A DNA stretch of 18,845 bases, from assembly GCA_018267355.1 (NCBI GenBank), contig JAFDYP010000004.1:1-18845 (forward strand). Reading direction: 5' to 3'. The first letter of the stretch is position 1. The number at the start of each line of letters is the position of its first letter. This stretch comes from Bacteroidota bacterium (GTDB lineage: Bacteria; Bacteroidota; Bacteroidia; Chitinophagales; LD1). The position numbers and the translations under genes are program-made. Shown piece by piece: positions 1-7,807 of the stretch. Below the pieces are notes generated by a model. The model did no database searches. It was not told where the DNA came from and saw nothing but the letters and a program-made list of their open reading frames with translations.

Positions 1-353
1 ATCCGCTGCTCTTCATCTTTTACTCTATCCTGATCTGGGGTATGTACACCTATATGCTGGTCATCTGCTATCACTCGCTGCCAGAAACCTCGGATCTCGG
101 ACTCGCATCCGGACTTGCTATTGTTTTTTTCGGCGGTATAGCTTTTATCATTTCACAGGGAGGTATAGGGGCATACCCACCTGTAGTGGCGCTTGTACTT
201 CAGCTTTATGGCATATCTTATGAAGTGGGATTTGCTTTTGGCTGGCTCGTATGGTCGCTCCAGACTGCAGCGGTGATACTTTTTGGAGTGGTTAGCTTTA
301 TACTAGTGAGTAGAAATTTTCATTTTCATACCGACAAAACCCAAGTACAATGA
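1..353 (+). CDS. C-terminal part of a lysylphosphatidylglycerol-synthase-type (LPG_synthase_TM / flippase-like) membrane protein, 5' truncated
   Basis: An open frame enters from the left edge (codons in phase with position 3) and ends at the TGA at 351-353, giving about 116 C-terminal residues. The product is almost wholly hydrophobic, with about three membrane segments separated by short polar loops. The diagnostic piece is the stretch containing SQGGIGAYPPVVALVLQLYGI followed by FGWLVWSLQTAAVILFG. This matches the end of the LPG_synthase_TM family (UPF0104; MprF N-terminal-like), which spans the inner membrane and in characterised members flips or helps transfer lipids. In Bacteroidota the exact substrate of this family is usually unknown. 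The stop codon overlaps the ATG of the nucleotidyltransferase (ATGA), so the two are probably translationally coupled. Family assignment is fairly secure; substrate is not inferable because the N-terminal half is outside the window. Confidence 0.8.
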   Translation, partial: PLLFIFYSILIWGMYTYMLVICYHSLPETSDLGLASGLAIVFFGGIAFIISQGGIGAYPPVVALVLQLYGISYEVGFAFGWLVWSLQTAAVILFGVVSFILVSRNFHFHTDKTQVQ

Positions 354-1354
354 ACATCATCATACCCATGGCAGGATGGGGCACGCGCCTGAGGCCGCAT
401 ACGCTCACCATTCCCAAACCTATGCTGCCCATAGCCGGCAAGCCGATCGTGCAGCGCCTCGTAGAGGACCTGATACAAGCTACTGACGAGAAGATAGACA
501 ATATCGTTTTCATCATCCGTGAGGATTTCGGTGACAAGATCAAGAATCAACTGCTGGCCCTCTCTGAGACGCTGCAGGTAGCCTGCCACGTACGCTATCA
601 GGAGGAGCCGCTGGGTACCGCCCACGCTATCCTTTGCGCCGGTGACTTCCTGCATGACAAGGTGATCGTAGCCTTTGCCGATACCCTCTTCCGCCTCAAT
701 TTCAAGCTGAAAGCTGAGAAAGAGGGCATCATCTTTGTACAAAAGGTGGAGGACCCGCGCGCCTTTGGCGTGGTGAAGCTGGATAAAGATGGCATCATCA
801 CTGATTTTGTAGAAAAGCCGCAGGAGTTTGTATCAGACCTGGCGATCATCGGCATCTACTACTTCCGCGATGGCAAGAAGCTGCGCGAAGAGATGCAATA
901 CCTGATAGATAATGACATCCGTGAGAAGGGAGAATACCAGCTCACCAATGCCATGGAGAATATGAAGCGGAAAGGCGCCCGTTTTGAGCAGGGTACGGTA
1001 CTGGACTGGCTCGACTGCGGCAATAAGAACGCGACTGTAGATACCAACGCCCAATACCTCAACTACCTGAAGGGCACAGAACTCGTGCACAAGTCTGCCC
1101 AGATCGTAAACTCGGTGATCATAGAGCCATGCTTCATAGATGAAGGGGTCAAGATCACCAACTCTGTAGTAGGCCCGTATGTCTCAGTGGGCAAGGGAAC
1201 TGAGATAGAGAACACTGTGATTAGAAAAAGCATCATTCAGGGCAATACTGTTTTGAAAAATAAGTTAATAGAAAACAGCATGGTAGGGAATAATGCTAAA
1301 TTGGTCGGTAAAATGGAAGATCTCAGCATAGGCGACTATGTGGTGATAAACTGA
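350..1354 (+). CDS. Sugar-phosphate nucleotidyltransferase (NDP-sugar pyrophosphorylase family) with C-terminal left-handed beta-helix
   Basis: This 334-residue protein activates a sugar 1-phosphate with an NTP to form an NDP-sugar for envelope glycan synthesis, in the cytoplasm. Residues 1-25 carry the signature loop: G9, G11, T12 and R13 (GxGTR), then P22-K23-P24-M25, the nucleotide and phosphate binding motif of the NTP_transferase family. A sugar-site segment (DWLDCGNKNATVDTN, about residues 222-236) fits the same fold. From about residue 250 a hexapeptide-like repeat region begins (NSVIIEP, NSVVGPYVSVGKGTEI, NTVIRKSIIQGNTVL), typical of a left-handed beta-helix tail as in long RmlA-like or GlmU-like enzymes. 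The start at 350 overlaps the upstream stop. The TPR lipoprotein starts 3 bases after this stop, so all three form one operon. Base and sugar specificity (dTDP-glucose, GDP-mannose, UDP-GlcNAc) cannot be decided from the motifs. Confidence 0.88.
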   Translation: MNIIIPMAGWGTRLRPHTLTIPKPMLPIAGKPIVQRLVEDLIQATDEKIDNIVFIIREDFGDKIKNQLLALSETLQVACHVRYQEEPLGTAHAILCAGDFLHDKVIVAFADTLFRLNFKLKAEKEGIIFVQKVEDPRAFGVVKLDKDGIITDFVEKPQEFVSDLAIIGIYYFRDGKKLREEMQYLIDNDIREKGEYQLTNAMENMKRKGARFEQGTVLDWLDCGNKNATVDTNAQYLNYLKGTELVHKSAQIVNSVIIEPCFIDEGVKITNSVVGPYVSVGKGTEIENTVIRKSIIQGNTVLKNKLIENSMVGNNAKLVGKMEDLSIGDYVVIN

Positions 1355-1357
1355 TAC

Positions 1358-3103
1358 ATGAACGTACTCCTCAGATATATAGCCTGTGGCCTGGTGGTCG
1401 CACTCCTGACTACCGGTTGCAAAACAAAAAGCGCCGCTACCAAAGATAGTGCTGCCGATCAGGGCACCAGCCGCCTCACTCCTGCACAGCGGGATACGGT
1501 AGACCGTATCTTTATGGATGCGCAGCGCGCCAAGGCTATAGAGGACTATGATGAAGCCCAGAAGAAGTTTGAGGAGCTCCTGAAGGTAGACCCTAAAAAT
1601 GCTGATGCACACTATGAGATGAGCAGCCTGTACTTTAATGCCAATAAATTTGAAGAGGCACAGACAGAGGCTGAGACAGCCGTCAAGCTCAATCCCAATA
1701 ACAAATGGTATCTGGAGCAGCTCGCTACAGTACACATGAAACGCAACAACGCCAAAGACGCCATCAAGGACTATGAGCAGCTGATCAAGCTCAGCCCCGG
1801 TGATCCTGACAGCTACTTCGACCTCGGCTATCTCTATCTCCAGACCAATCAGCCTGACCAGGCTATCAAGGCCTATGATCTCTTTGAGAAGAACTATGGT
1901 CTGGAGGAGAGCGTGGTGCTGCAAAAGGAGCGCATCTACCTGAAGCAAAACAAATTTGACAATGCCGCTGCCGAGGTACAGAAGCTGATAGACGCTTATC
2001 CGGGAGAAGTGCAGTATATGGGCATGCTGGCAGAGCTCTATGCGCTGAATAATAAGAAGGACAAGGCCAACGAGATCTACCAGAAGATACTCGAGATAGA
2101 GCCTGACAATGCACAGGCTCTACTCGCTACAGCCGACATCAGTGCCGCCAAAGGCGATAGTACGGCGCGCCTGGAGAGCATGAAGAAGATCTTTGCCAAT
2201 CCTAAGCTGAGCATAGATACCAAGATCAAAATGCTGTACCCATATGTACAGTACTATGACATCAAAAAAGATAAGATAGGCGATGCTTTTGAGCTGGCAA
2301 AGATACTGGTAGAGACCCACCCCTCAGAGGCCAAAGCCTACGCCATCCAGGGCGACCTTTACTTCATAGACAAAAAGGACAGCCTCGCGCTGCCTGCCTA
2401 TCTCAAAGCGCTGGACCTGAAGAAGGATGTCTTCACGGTATGGCAGCAGGTCATGCTGATCTACAACGCTGAGCGCGACTGGACCAGGCTGAACGATATA
2501 GCTACCCAGGCCATGGAGCTTTTCCCCAATCAGGCGGTCATCTACCTCTTCAAGGGTGGGGCAGAGTTTCAGATGAAGGAATATGCGAAGTCTGTCAAGA
2601 CCTTCTCCAAGGCAGAGCGCATGGCTAACGACAATGCGCCGCTGAAAGCACAGATCTTTGCCGATCTGGGCGATGCCTACCATAGCCTAGACAACAACGC
2701 AGCCTCCGACAGCGCCTACGAGAAATCTCTCAAGCTGGACCCGGAGAATGCCTACGTGCTGAATAACTACAGCTACTACCTCTCCGTGCGCAAGGAAAAC
2801 CTCCAGCGCGCCAAGCAGATGTCTGCCTATGCCAATAAGCTGGACCCTGACAATGACTCTTTCCTCGATACGTATGCCTGGATACTCTTCCAGCTCGGCG
2901 AGTACACCGAGGCAAAGACCTTCCAGGACCGTGCAGTGCTCAAGAACCCTACCAATCCTACACTGCTCGAGCACTACGGTGATATCCTCATCCAGCTGGG
3001 TGAAAAGGATAAGGCTTTAGAGTACTGGAATAAGGCCAAAGCTGCCGGCTCAGACTCTAAGACGCTGGACAATAAGATCGCGCAGCTGAAGTATATCGAG
3101 TAA
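1358..3103 (+). CDS. TPR-repeat lipoprotein
   Basis: A 581-residue lipoprotein. The N-terminus is a short signal peptide ending in the lipobox L17-T-T-G-C21, so the mature protein should be lipidated at C21 and periplasm-facing or exported. A low-complexity polar linker follows. Two blocks of tetratricopeptide repeats occupy about residues 50-270 and 325-575; typical TPR units are seen as ADAHYEMSSLYFNANKFEEA, DSYFDLGYLYLQTNQPDQA and LLEHYGDILIQLGEKDKA. TPR solenoids bind peptides or scaffold complexes; no catalytic domain is visible. The gene begins 3 bases after the nucleotidyltransferase stop and shares its operon. The next gene is on the opposite strand, so the operon ends here. Its role is probably envelope assembly or scaffolding, which is inferred from the neighbours only. 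Confidence 0.87.
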   Translation: MNVLLRYIACGLVVALLTTGCKTKSAATKDSAADQGTSRLTPAQRDTVDRIFMDAQRAKAIEDYDEAQKKFEELLKVDPKNADAHYEMSSLYFNANKFEEAQTEAETAVKLNPNNKWYLEQLATVHMKRNNAKDAIKDYEQLIKLSPGDPDSYFDLGYLYLQTNQPDQAIKAYDLFEKNYGLEESVVLQKERIYLKQNKFDNAAAEVQKLIDAYPGEVQYMGMLAELYALNNKKDKANEIYQKILEIEPDNAQALLATADISAAKGDSTARLESMKKIFANPKLSIDTKIKMLYPYVQYYDIKKDKIGDAFELAKILVETHPSEAKAYAIQGDLYFIDKKDSLALPAYLKALDLKKDVFTVWQQVMLIYNAERDWTRLNDIATQAMELFPNQAVIYLFKGGAEFQMKEYAKSVKTFSKAERMANDNAPLKAQIFADLGDAYHSLDNNAASDSAYEKSLKLDPENAYVLNNYSYYLSVRKENLQRAKQMSAYANKLDPDNDSFLDTYAWILFQLGEYTEAKTFQDRAVLKNPTNPTLLEHYGDILIQLGEKDKALEYWNKAKAAGSDSKTLDNKIAQLKYIE

Positions 3104-3170
3104 ATGGTCTTTCCAGAGTTGGGTAGGCCTTCGGCTTGTAGTTCTCTCTATAAAATTGCCATGTCTCGCC

Positions 3171-4652
3171 TCAAACTTGCCAGATCTTTAGTATCTCTTT
3201 GAGCCTCTTCACGTACACCAGCCTGACTGATATGAGAGTAGCGATCAGCAAGCATAACTGCGTGTATATCCCTGTACTAAAGGTCATCGTAAAAGCTGTA
3301 GCAGGCGGCAATATGGATAAAATTACATTGTGCCAAAGGCTTTTATGCGGAAAACCCCGGTGAACAGCATAATGAAGTAAAACCGCATTAAGGATAGCTC
3401 CGCAAATCAAAATAGTGATTATGTCATACACATTGTGTGAGTAGTAAAGTACTATAAGTTCTGCCAGCACCGTACATATCCCTGTCAGCAGATTGATCTT
3501 GAAGCAAGATTTCTGGTGTCCTGATGCATTGAGATAGGCTATTGGTACGATGGTGGGCACCGCGCAAAGCGCATAGCGGATAAATGGCACTATAAATCCG
3601 GATATACCCATGAATTTTTCAGCTCCTAGCCATAATCTCATGAGAGGTTCGTAGATCCAGAATAGTAAACTCAGCCCCACGACTCCCAAGGCTGATAAAA
3701 AGGAGTAAGTAGAGAAATATATAGGAACAGTGTCAGATCTATTGGTCTTTAGTGCCGCTATCCTGGGCTGAAACCAGGGCGTGATAGCGCTGATCATCAC
3801 CAGTCCCTGAGAAAAAAGAGTAGCAGCCAGTGCATAGTATGAAAAATGCTTTATATCTATATAAGATACGATATATCTGTCTGCCTGAGTACAGAGGATT
3901 AATACAAATGATTGTAGCCAGACCCATACTCCATGCTTTAGCAGTGAGCGGATATATACCGTCGAACCTGGCCACGCAAATCGCCACGCAGGTATTAATC
4001 CCCTCAGCCGCCACACCTCTACGCCTAGCATGATCGTAGATGCCGATAGATTGGCCAGTAGCAGGATCTTTACCCCGCCTCCCTCATATACCAGCAGCCC
4101 GCCTAGCGCTATACCTCCCGCACGTATGGCGATATTATACCCTGCCGCCAGGTCAATGCGCTCAAAGCCCCGAAAGCTGAATAGCATGACGAGTTCCAGG
4201 AACTTGACACCACCGGTGACAAATACTATTACAACACATTGAGCAAAGTAAAGGCGCAGTGCGCTATCCATATCCGTCCATAGGAGGTCGCCAGATATAG
4301 CTATCGGTATCATTAGAGCTGCCAGAAAACTGGCGCTCATTAGCCCCAGCGCGACGGATATGCCCGCATTGATGCTTTCGTGCAACTCACTCTGAGCAGC
4401 GGGGCTGCGGCTACTGGCGATACTTTGCATTATTGAGAAGCCTATCCCAAGATTAAAAGACTGTATAGTGACCAAAAGCGTACCGCACAGCATATAGACT
4501 CCATACATTTGTACGCCCAGTCTATTTAGTAGAAATGGGGTCAGCAAAGTAAAAAGTACAGGGTATAAAATTGCATCGGCCTGGTTCCATAGAGATTGGG
4601 TCAGGCTGGAGCGGTGAGAGTTTGCAGCTTTACTATCAGCTACATGCGCCAT
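3171..4652 (-). CDS. Polysaccharide/oligosaccharide flippase (Wzx-like, MOP superfamily)
   Basis: A 493-residue integral membrane protein with roughly 12-14 hydrophobic helices spread along its length. The N-terminal pattern, with SLWNQADAILYPVLFTLLTPFLLNRLG split by a helix break and then YGVYMLCGTLL and FNLGIGFSIMQSIAS, is typical of lipopolysaccharide or O-antigen flippases of the MOP superfamily. The charged residues inside helices and the internal YIVSYIDIKHFSYYALA segment fit the same family. It would move a lipid-linked glycan across the inner membrane. The start codon lies inside the end of the upstream FAD-oxidoreductase gene (13-base overlap), which indicates one transcript and probable translational coupling. 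The gene converges with the TPR lipoprotein across a 67-base gap. Substrate is unknown. The family call is confident; a MATE-type exporter is the less likely alternative. Confidence 0.85.
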   Translation of the reverse strand: MAHVADSKAANSHRSSLTQSLWNQADAILYPVLFTLLTPFLLNRLGVQMYGVYMLCGTLLVTIQSFNLGIGFSIMQSIASSRSPAAQSELHESINAGISVALGLMSASFLAALMIPIAISGDLLWTDMDSALRLYFAQCVVIVFVTGGVKFLELVMLFSFRGFERIDLAAGYNIAIRAGGIALGGLLVYEGGGVKILLLANLSASTIMLGVEVWRLRGLIPAWRFAWPGSTVYIRSLLKHGVWVWLQSFVLILCTQADRYIVSYIDIKHFSYYALAATLFSQGLVMISAITPWFQPRIAALKTNRSDTVPIYFSTYSFLSALGVVGLSLLFWIYEPLMRLWLGAEKFMGISGFIVPFIRYALCAVPTIVPIAYLNASGHQKSCFKINLLTGICTVLAELIVLYYSHNVYDIITILICGAILNAVLLHYAVHRGFPHKSLWHNVILSILPPATAFTMTFSTGIYTQLCLLIATLISVRLVYVKRLKEILKIWQV

Positions 4653-6025
4653 GGTGCGAAAAGGTCTGGTCGGGTTCTGAGTTCGTAGGCCAGCCTGTCG
4701 CCATTTATGATAGCTTCTGCGGCGAGCAGGCCCGTATGCGTAGCCCGGTCTATACCAGTGCGGCCGATCTGGTAGAGATTGATATATGATTGTAGCTGGT
4801 TGTACACGGATGCCCTGCTAGGGTCAGTCACAAAGTCCTCATAACTCGTAGCGGGATCCACGCCTTTATTCCGGTATACACACCAGTCAGTACAGTTTGC
4901 CACGGCAGTGATGCCAGCATGGCTGCACCCATTATAGGCCAGGTCGTACAGTGCCTCATCACTCTGGCTAAAGAGCACACTATCCTCCATGCAGAAAAAC
5001 TCTACGCACAGACAGCCCTTGCCATTAGGGACCATTGCACCGCCATACGCTTCATAGTTGGTTAGTCTGCCCATAGGGGAATCAGGATCTGACACCTGTA
5101 TTGTGTTGTAAGGAATCCCTACCGGCCGTGAAAGAAAAAGATATACCATGATCACGCTACGCCTGAATGACAGCTCAGCCTTCGCAGGGGCCAGGGGTAT
5201 ATCCAGGGCGCGCGCTATCGCTGCTATAGGTAGTGAGGAGATCACATGGTCCGCCTCATAATGTACTTCACCTACTGGGGTTTGGACTCTCACACCTGTC
5301 ACTTTTTCGTTGGTTGGTATCAGGCTCTTTGCCTCGCTCTGCAGGTGTATCTCTGCACCCATAGTACGTATATCACGCTCCAGGGTATCCACTATTTGCC
5401 CGGTTCCCCGCATGGGGTGAGACCATTCTGACTGTGGATCCCTGCGCAGTGATGCGTCAGTTAGAAACTGTCTGAGAAAGCCGGATTGATTAGCTGTAGA
5501 GGGATTCGTATCTTTTGATTCCGGTAGCGGAAGCTGCGACCATTTCCGTCCCTTTACACGTTCGTCATACCCTTGTGTAAATATTTCCGTCAGAAGCTTT
5601 CCTCTGCGTGCATGGGCATATTCCTCCATGTTGGTTATCGGTCTGTTTCTGTACAGCAGTCTGTATCGCAGCAGGTCTGCCAGAGCTGTGGCCAGTAGTC
5701 TATATGGCAATCCTCTCCGTAGCCCTTTATATTCTTTTTCTTTCTCCAGTATCTTGTTTTGGTAAAGGATACCGGTGCGCGGCTGATACTTGATATAATC
5801 AGCTCCCAGCAGCTCCGTCCAGAAGGCATGGACCTCAGGGATACGATTGTATAGATGTTTATACCCGAAATCTACATAATAATCACCCCTCGTCACAGCA
5901 CGCATCTGTCCACCCATCATAGGTGCTTTTTCTATCAGTGCCACTTTTTTGCCTGCCCGGAGTAGTGAGTGTGCAGCAGTGAGGCCTGCCGGACCCGCAC
6001 CTAGCACTACCACATCTGTTTTCAT
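4640..6025 (-). CDS. FAD-dependent oxidoreductase, UDP-galactopyranose mutase / protoporphyrinogen-oxidase-like superfamily
   Basis: A 461-residue flavoprotein. The N-terminus has the Rossmann ADP-binding motif G9-A-G-P-A-G14, followed by E32 at the end of the second strand (ribose-binding acid) and the G38-G39 pair. The segment FGYKHLYNRIPEVHAFWTEL resembles the 'DxGgHrfftkxPEV..lW' region of amine-oxidase-like enzymes that sit in polysaccharide loci and are often annotated as protoporphyrinogen oxidase or UDP-galactopyranose-mutase-like. The C-terminus has the second FAD-contact motif (NLYQIGRTG, then ATHTGLLAAEAIINGD). A heme role is unlikely, because the neighbours are a flippase (overlapping by 13 bases) and a divergent GT4 glycosyltransferase; a sugar-ring or glycolipid redox step is the better guess. 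The start is set by the ATG at 6023-6025, only 58 bases from the divergent gene. The real substrate cannot be read from the sequence. Confidence 0.8.
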   Translation of the reverse strand: MKTDVVVLGAGPAGLTAAHSLLRAGKKVALIEKAPMMGGQMRAVTRGDYYVDFGYKHLYNRIPEVHAFWTELLGADYIKYQPRTGILYQNKILEKEKEYKGLRRGLPYRLLATALADLLRYRLLYRNRPITNMEEYAHARRGKLLTEIFTQGYDERVKGRKWSQLPLPESKDTNPSTANQSGFLRQFLTDASLRRDPQSEWSHPMRGTGQIVDTLERDIRTMGAEIHLQSEAKSLIPTNEKVTGVRVQTPVGEVHYEADHVISSLPIAAIARALDIPLAPAKAELSFRRSVIMVYLFLSRPVGIPYNTIQVSDPDSPMGRLTNYEAYGGAMVPNGKGCLCVEFFCMEDSVLFSQSDEALYDLAYNGCSHAGITAVANCTDWCVYRNKGVDPATSYEDFVTDPSRASVYNQLQSYINLYQIGRTGIDRATHTGLLAAEAIINGDRLAYELRTRPDLFAPWRM

Positions 6026-6083
6026 CGTTTTTTAGTTTCTTTAGTTCGAATATAACTGAAATCGGACTATCACTGAGATAACT

Positions 6084-7247
6084 ATGAGAGCGAAAGTATT
6101 GTTCCTGCCCAAATGGTACCCTAGCCGCGTAGACCCTAATGAGGGCAACTATATAGAGCGTCATGCTATAGCCATTTCAGGCTGCGCAGATATTGCCGTA
6201 CTCTATGTGCACTCTGACCGGCAGACGGCTGCTTCTTATGAGGTGTGTCAGACGCAGGAGCACGGTTTTCCCGTCGTGCGCGTATATTTCCCCCGTGTCA
6301 CCGGGCCGGCACTCTGGGTGTGGCTTCTCACCACAGTGCGCTATCTCATAGCACAGTGGCGCGGCTATCGCGCACTGCGGCGTATCTTTCCGCAGCCAGA
6401 TATCACTCACGTGCAAATACTTTCACGTACTGCACCTTTTGCGCTATATCTGCGCTGGACTTGTGGCATACCTTATATCATCAGTGAGCAGTGGTCTGGC
6501 TTTCTTCGCGAGCGAAGAGAGTTCACAGGGGTTATTCACACGCGTATCACCCGTTGGCTGGCATCGTTTGCCACTGTTATTACGTGCAATTCCGAAGCAC
6601 TCAAATGCGGTATGCGAGACTATGGTTTCACCGGCCGTATCGAGGCCATTCCAAATATCGTAGATATTGATCTCTTTCGCCCGGCATCGCAGATCTCCGG
6701 CTCAGGGCCCAAGAGGTTTATACATCTTTCACGCCTTGATTCCCATCCCAAAAACCTTCCCGGTCTCCTTCGGGCTATCAGTATGCTTAGTAGGCAGCGT
6801 TCCGATTTCGAGCTGCACATCATGGGCACCGGCCTAGAAGAGCCCGCGCAGCAGGCTCTCGCGCGGCAGCTCGGCATTGATCATCTGATCACGTTTCATG
6901 GCTATCGCGACCATGAGTATGTATCACGGTACATGGCCGACGCAGTCTGCCTGGTCATGTTTAGCAACTATGAATCTCAATGCTGCGCCATTCTTGAGGC
7001 GTTCTCAGCGGGCATACCCGTCATCACCACTCATACAGGAGGCATGGTCGAGCTGATGGATCCGACCCGCGGTAGCACAGTCCCCGCGCGTGATGAAGCG
7101 GCTCTTGCACGGGCACTCAGCACCATGCTTGATACCTTTCAGAAATATGACCCCATAGCCATACGCCAATACGCTACCCAGCATTTTGCATCAAAGGTTG
7201 TAGGTCAGCGCTTCGCAAAACTATACTCAGAAGTACTGGAAAATTGA
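6084..7247 (+). CDS. Glycosyltransferase family 4 (GT-B fold)
   Basis: A 387-residue cytosolic or membrane-peripheral glycosyltransferase. The N-terminal acceptor domain starts with the classic FLPKWYPSRVDPNEGNYIE pattern of Bacteroidota GT4 enzymes. The donor domain begins near residue 211 (RFIHLSRLDSHPKNLPGLL). It carries the retaining GT4 motif E297-x7-E305 in NYESQCCAILEAFSAG, followed by IPVITTHTGGMVELM, which binds the nucleotide-sugar. It transfers a sugar from an activated donor to a growing lipid-linked glycan. It is divergent from the FAD oxidoreductase and flippase genes across 58 bases, so the three probably form one glycan cluster. Donor and acceptor are not inferable. The ATG at 6084 gives the expected family N-terminus. 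Confidence 0.9.
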   Translation: MRAKVLFLPKWYPSRVDPNEGNYIERHAIAISGCADIAVLYVHSDRQTAASYEVCQTQEHGFPVVRVYFPRVTGPALWVWLLTTVRYLIAQWRGYRALRRIFPQPDITHVQILSRTAPFALYLRWTCGIPYIISEQWSGFLRERREFTGVIHTRITRWLASFATVITCNSEALKCGMRDYGFTGRIEAIPNIVDIDLFRPASQISGSGPKRFIHLSRLDSHPKNLPGLLRAISMLSRQRSDFELHIMGTGLEEPAQQALARQLGIDHLITFHGYRDHEYVSRYMADAVCLVMFSNYESQCCAILEAFSAGIPVITTHTGGMVELMDPTRGSTVPARDEAALARALSTMLDTFQKYDPIAIRQYATQHFASKVVGQRFAKLYSEVLEN

Positions 7248-7342
7248 GGAGTAGGTTCTGTATATTTCGCCGGTGATGGGTATAGAAAGGATAGAAAGTG
7301 CGGATGGGCTATAATTTGCTCTTAGTTCTTATCTTTCACCCT

Positions 7343-7702
7343 ATGAATCAGAGAACCCGCATCCTCACTCTCACTTTTTTCACAGCCGCATTTATCGCTA
7401 TTTGTGTCATGACCTGCCGTAGATTTCTGGCAGTACCCTCCTATGATACGCGCAAGGAAAATATACAATGCAATATCTGGGTACGGCGGCAGCAGCTATT
7501 CATAGACCTCGCACATAGTGGCCAGATCACCGAGGTACAACTACGTCGTGACGGGGTCCGGATAGCCACCTATCCGGGCTGTGGTACATCTGAGTGCAAC
7601 TATAGCTTATCGCAGTTTCCCAGTGGTCACTATCAGGTCACAGTAGTTTCTACTACAGCTAGCTTCGATGGCGATATAGATTGGCACTCTCCACTGGAAT
7701 GA
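7343..7702 (+). CDS. Small secreted or membrane-anchored protein of unknown function
   Basis: A 119-residue product from the ATG at 7343; an in-frame ATG at 7298 would add 15 residues ahead of the natural charged N-terminus (MNQRTRIL), so 7343 is preferred. Residues 8-23 are a hydrophobic segment, a signal peptide or membrane anchor. The rest has a beta-rich look, with ITEVQLRRDGVRIATYPG and then LSQFPSGHYQVTVVST. This resembles the small beta-sandwich seen at the ends of secreted Bacteroidota proteins (DUF3244 or T9SS-tail-like), with a nearby cysteine pair (CGTSEC). No catalytic motif is visible. It lies 95 bases after the glycosyltransferase on the same strand and converges with the T9SS gene. 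I do not recognise the family; coding status is probable rather than certain. Confidence 0.55.
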   Translation: MNQRTRILTLTFFTAAFIAICVMTCRRFLAVPSYDTRKENIQCNIWVRRQQLFIDLAHSGQITEVQLRRDGVRIATYPGCGTSECNYSLSQFPSGHYQVTVVSTTASFDGDIDWHSPLE

Positions 7703-7742
7703 TAACCTTTATTGTCTTATAATATCAACCATACACGTTGCG

Positions 7743-7783
7743 CTTTGCTTGCAGATCAGTGTTAATACGGATATCAAGCAAAG
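7743..7783. repeat. 9-bp inverted repeat between convergent genes, possible stem-loop
   Basis: Perfect 9-base arms CTTTGCTTG (7743-7751) and CAAGCAAAG (7775-7783) are separated by 23 bases, in the 105-base gap between the convergent genes ending at 7702 and 7808. It could act as a bidirectional terminator or 3' stabilising hairpin. No T-tract follows on either strand and the loop is long, so terminator function is only a guess. Confidence 0.35.
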
Positions 7784-7807
7784 TAGGGGACCCAATCTGT
7801 ACGTTCA

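Noticed and set aside
1265..1948. 227-codon minus-strand open frame across the nucleotidyltransferase/TPR junction
   Set aside because: Antisense to two well-supported genes; its leucine/isoleucine-rich translation is an effect of the reverse complement of TPR codons.
3140..3160. AGGCC-TTC-GGCTT mini-hairpin between the TPR lipoprotein and the flippase
   Set aside because: A 5-bp stem with a G-T pair and no T-tract on either strand; too weak to call a terminator.
6026..6083. TATATTCG on the minus strand in the oxidoreductase/GT4 gap as a -7 box
   Set aside because: One mismatch to TAnnTTTG and no TTG at the correct spacing; not listed as a promoter.
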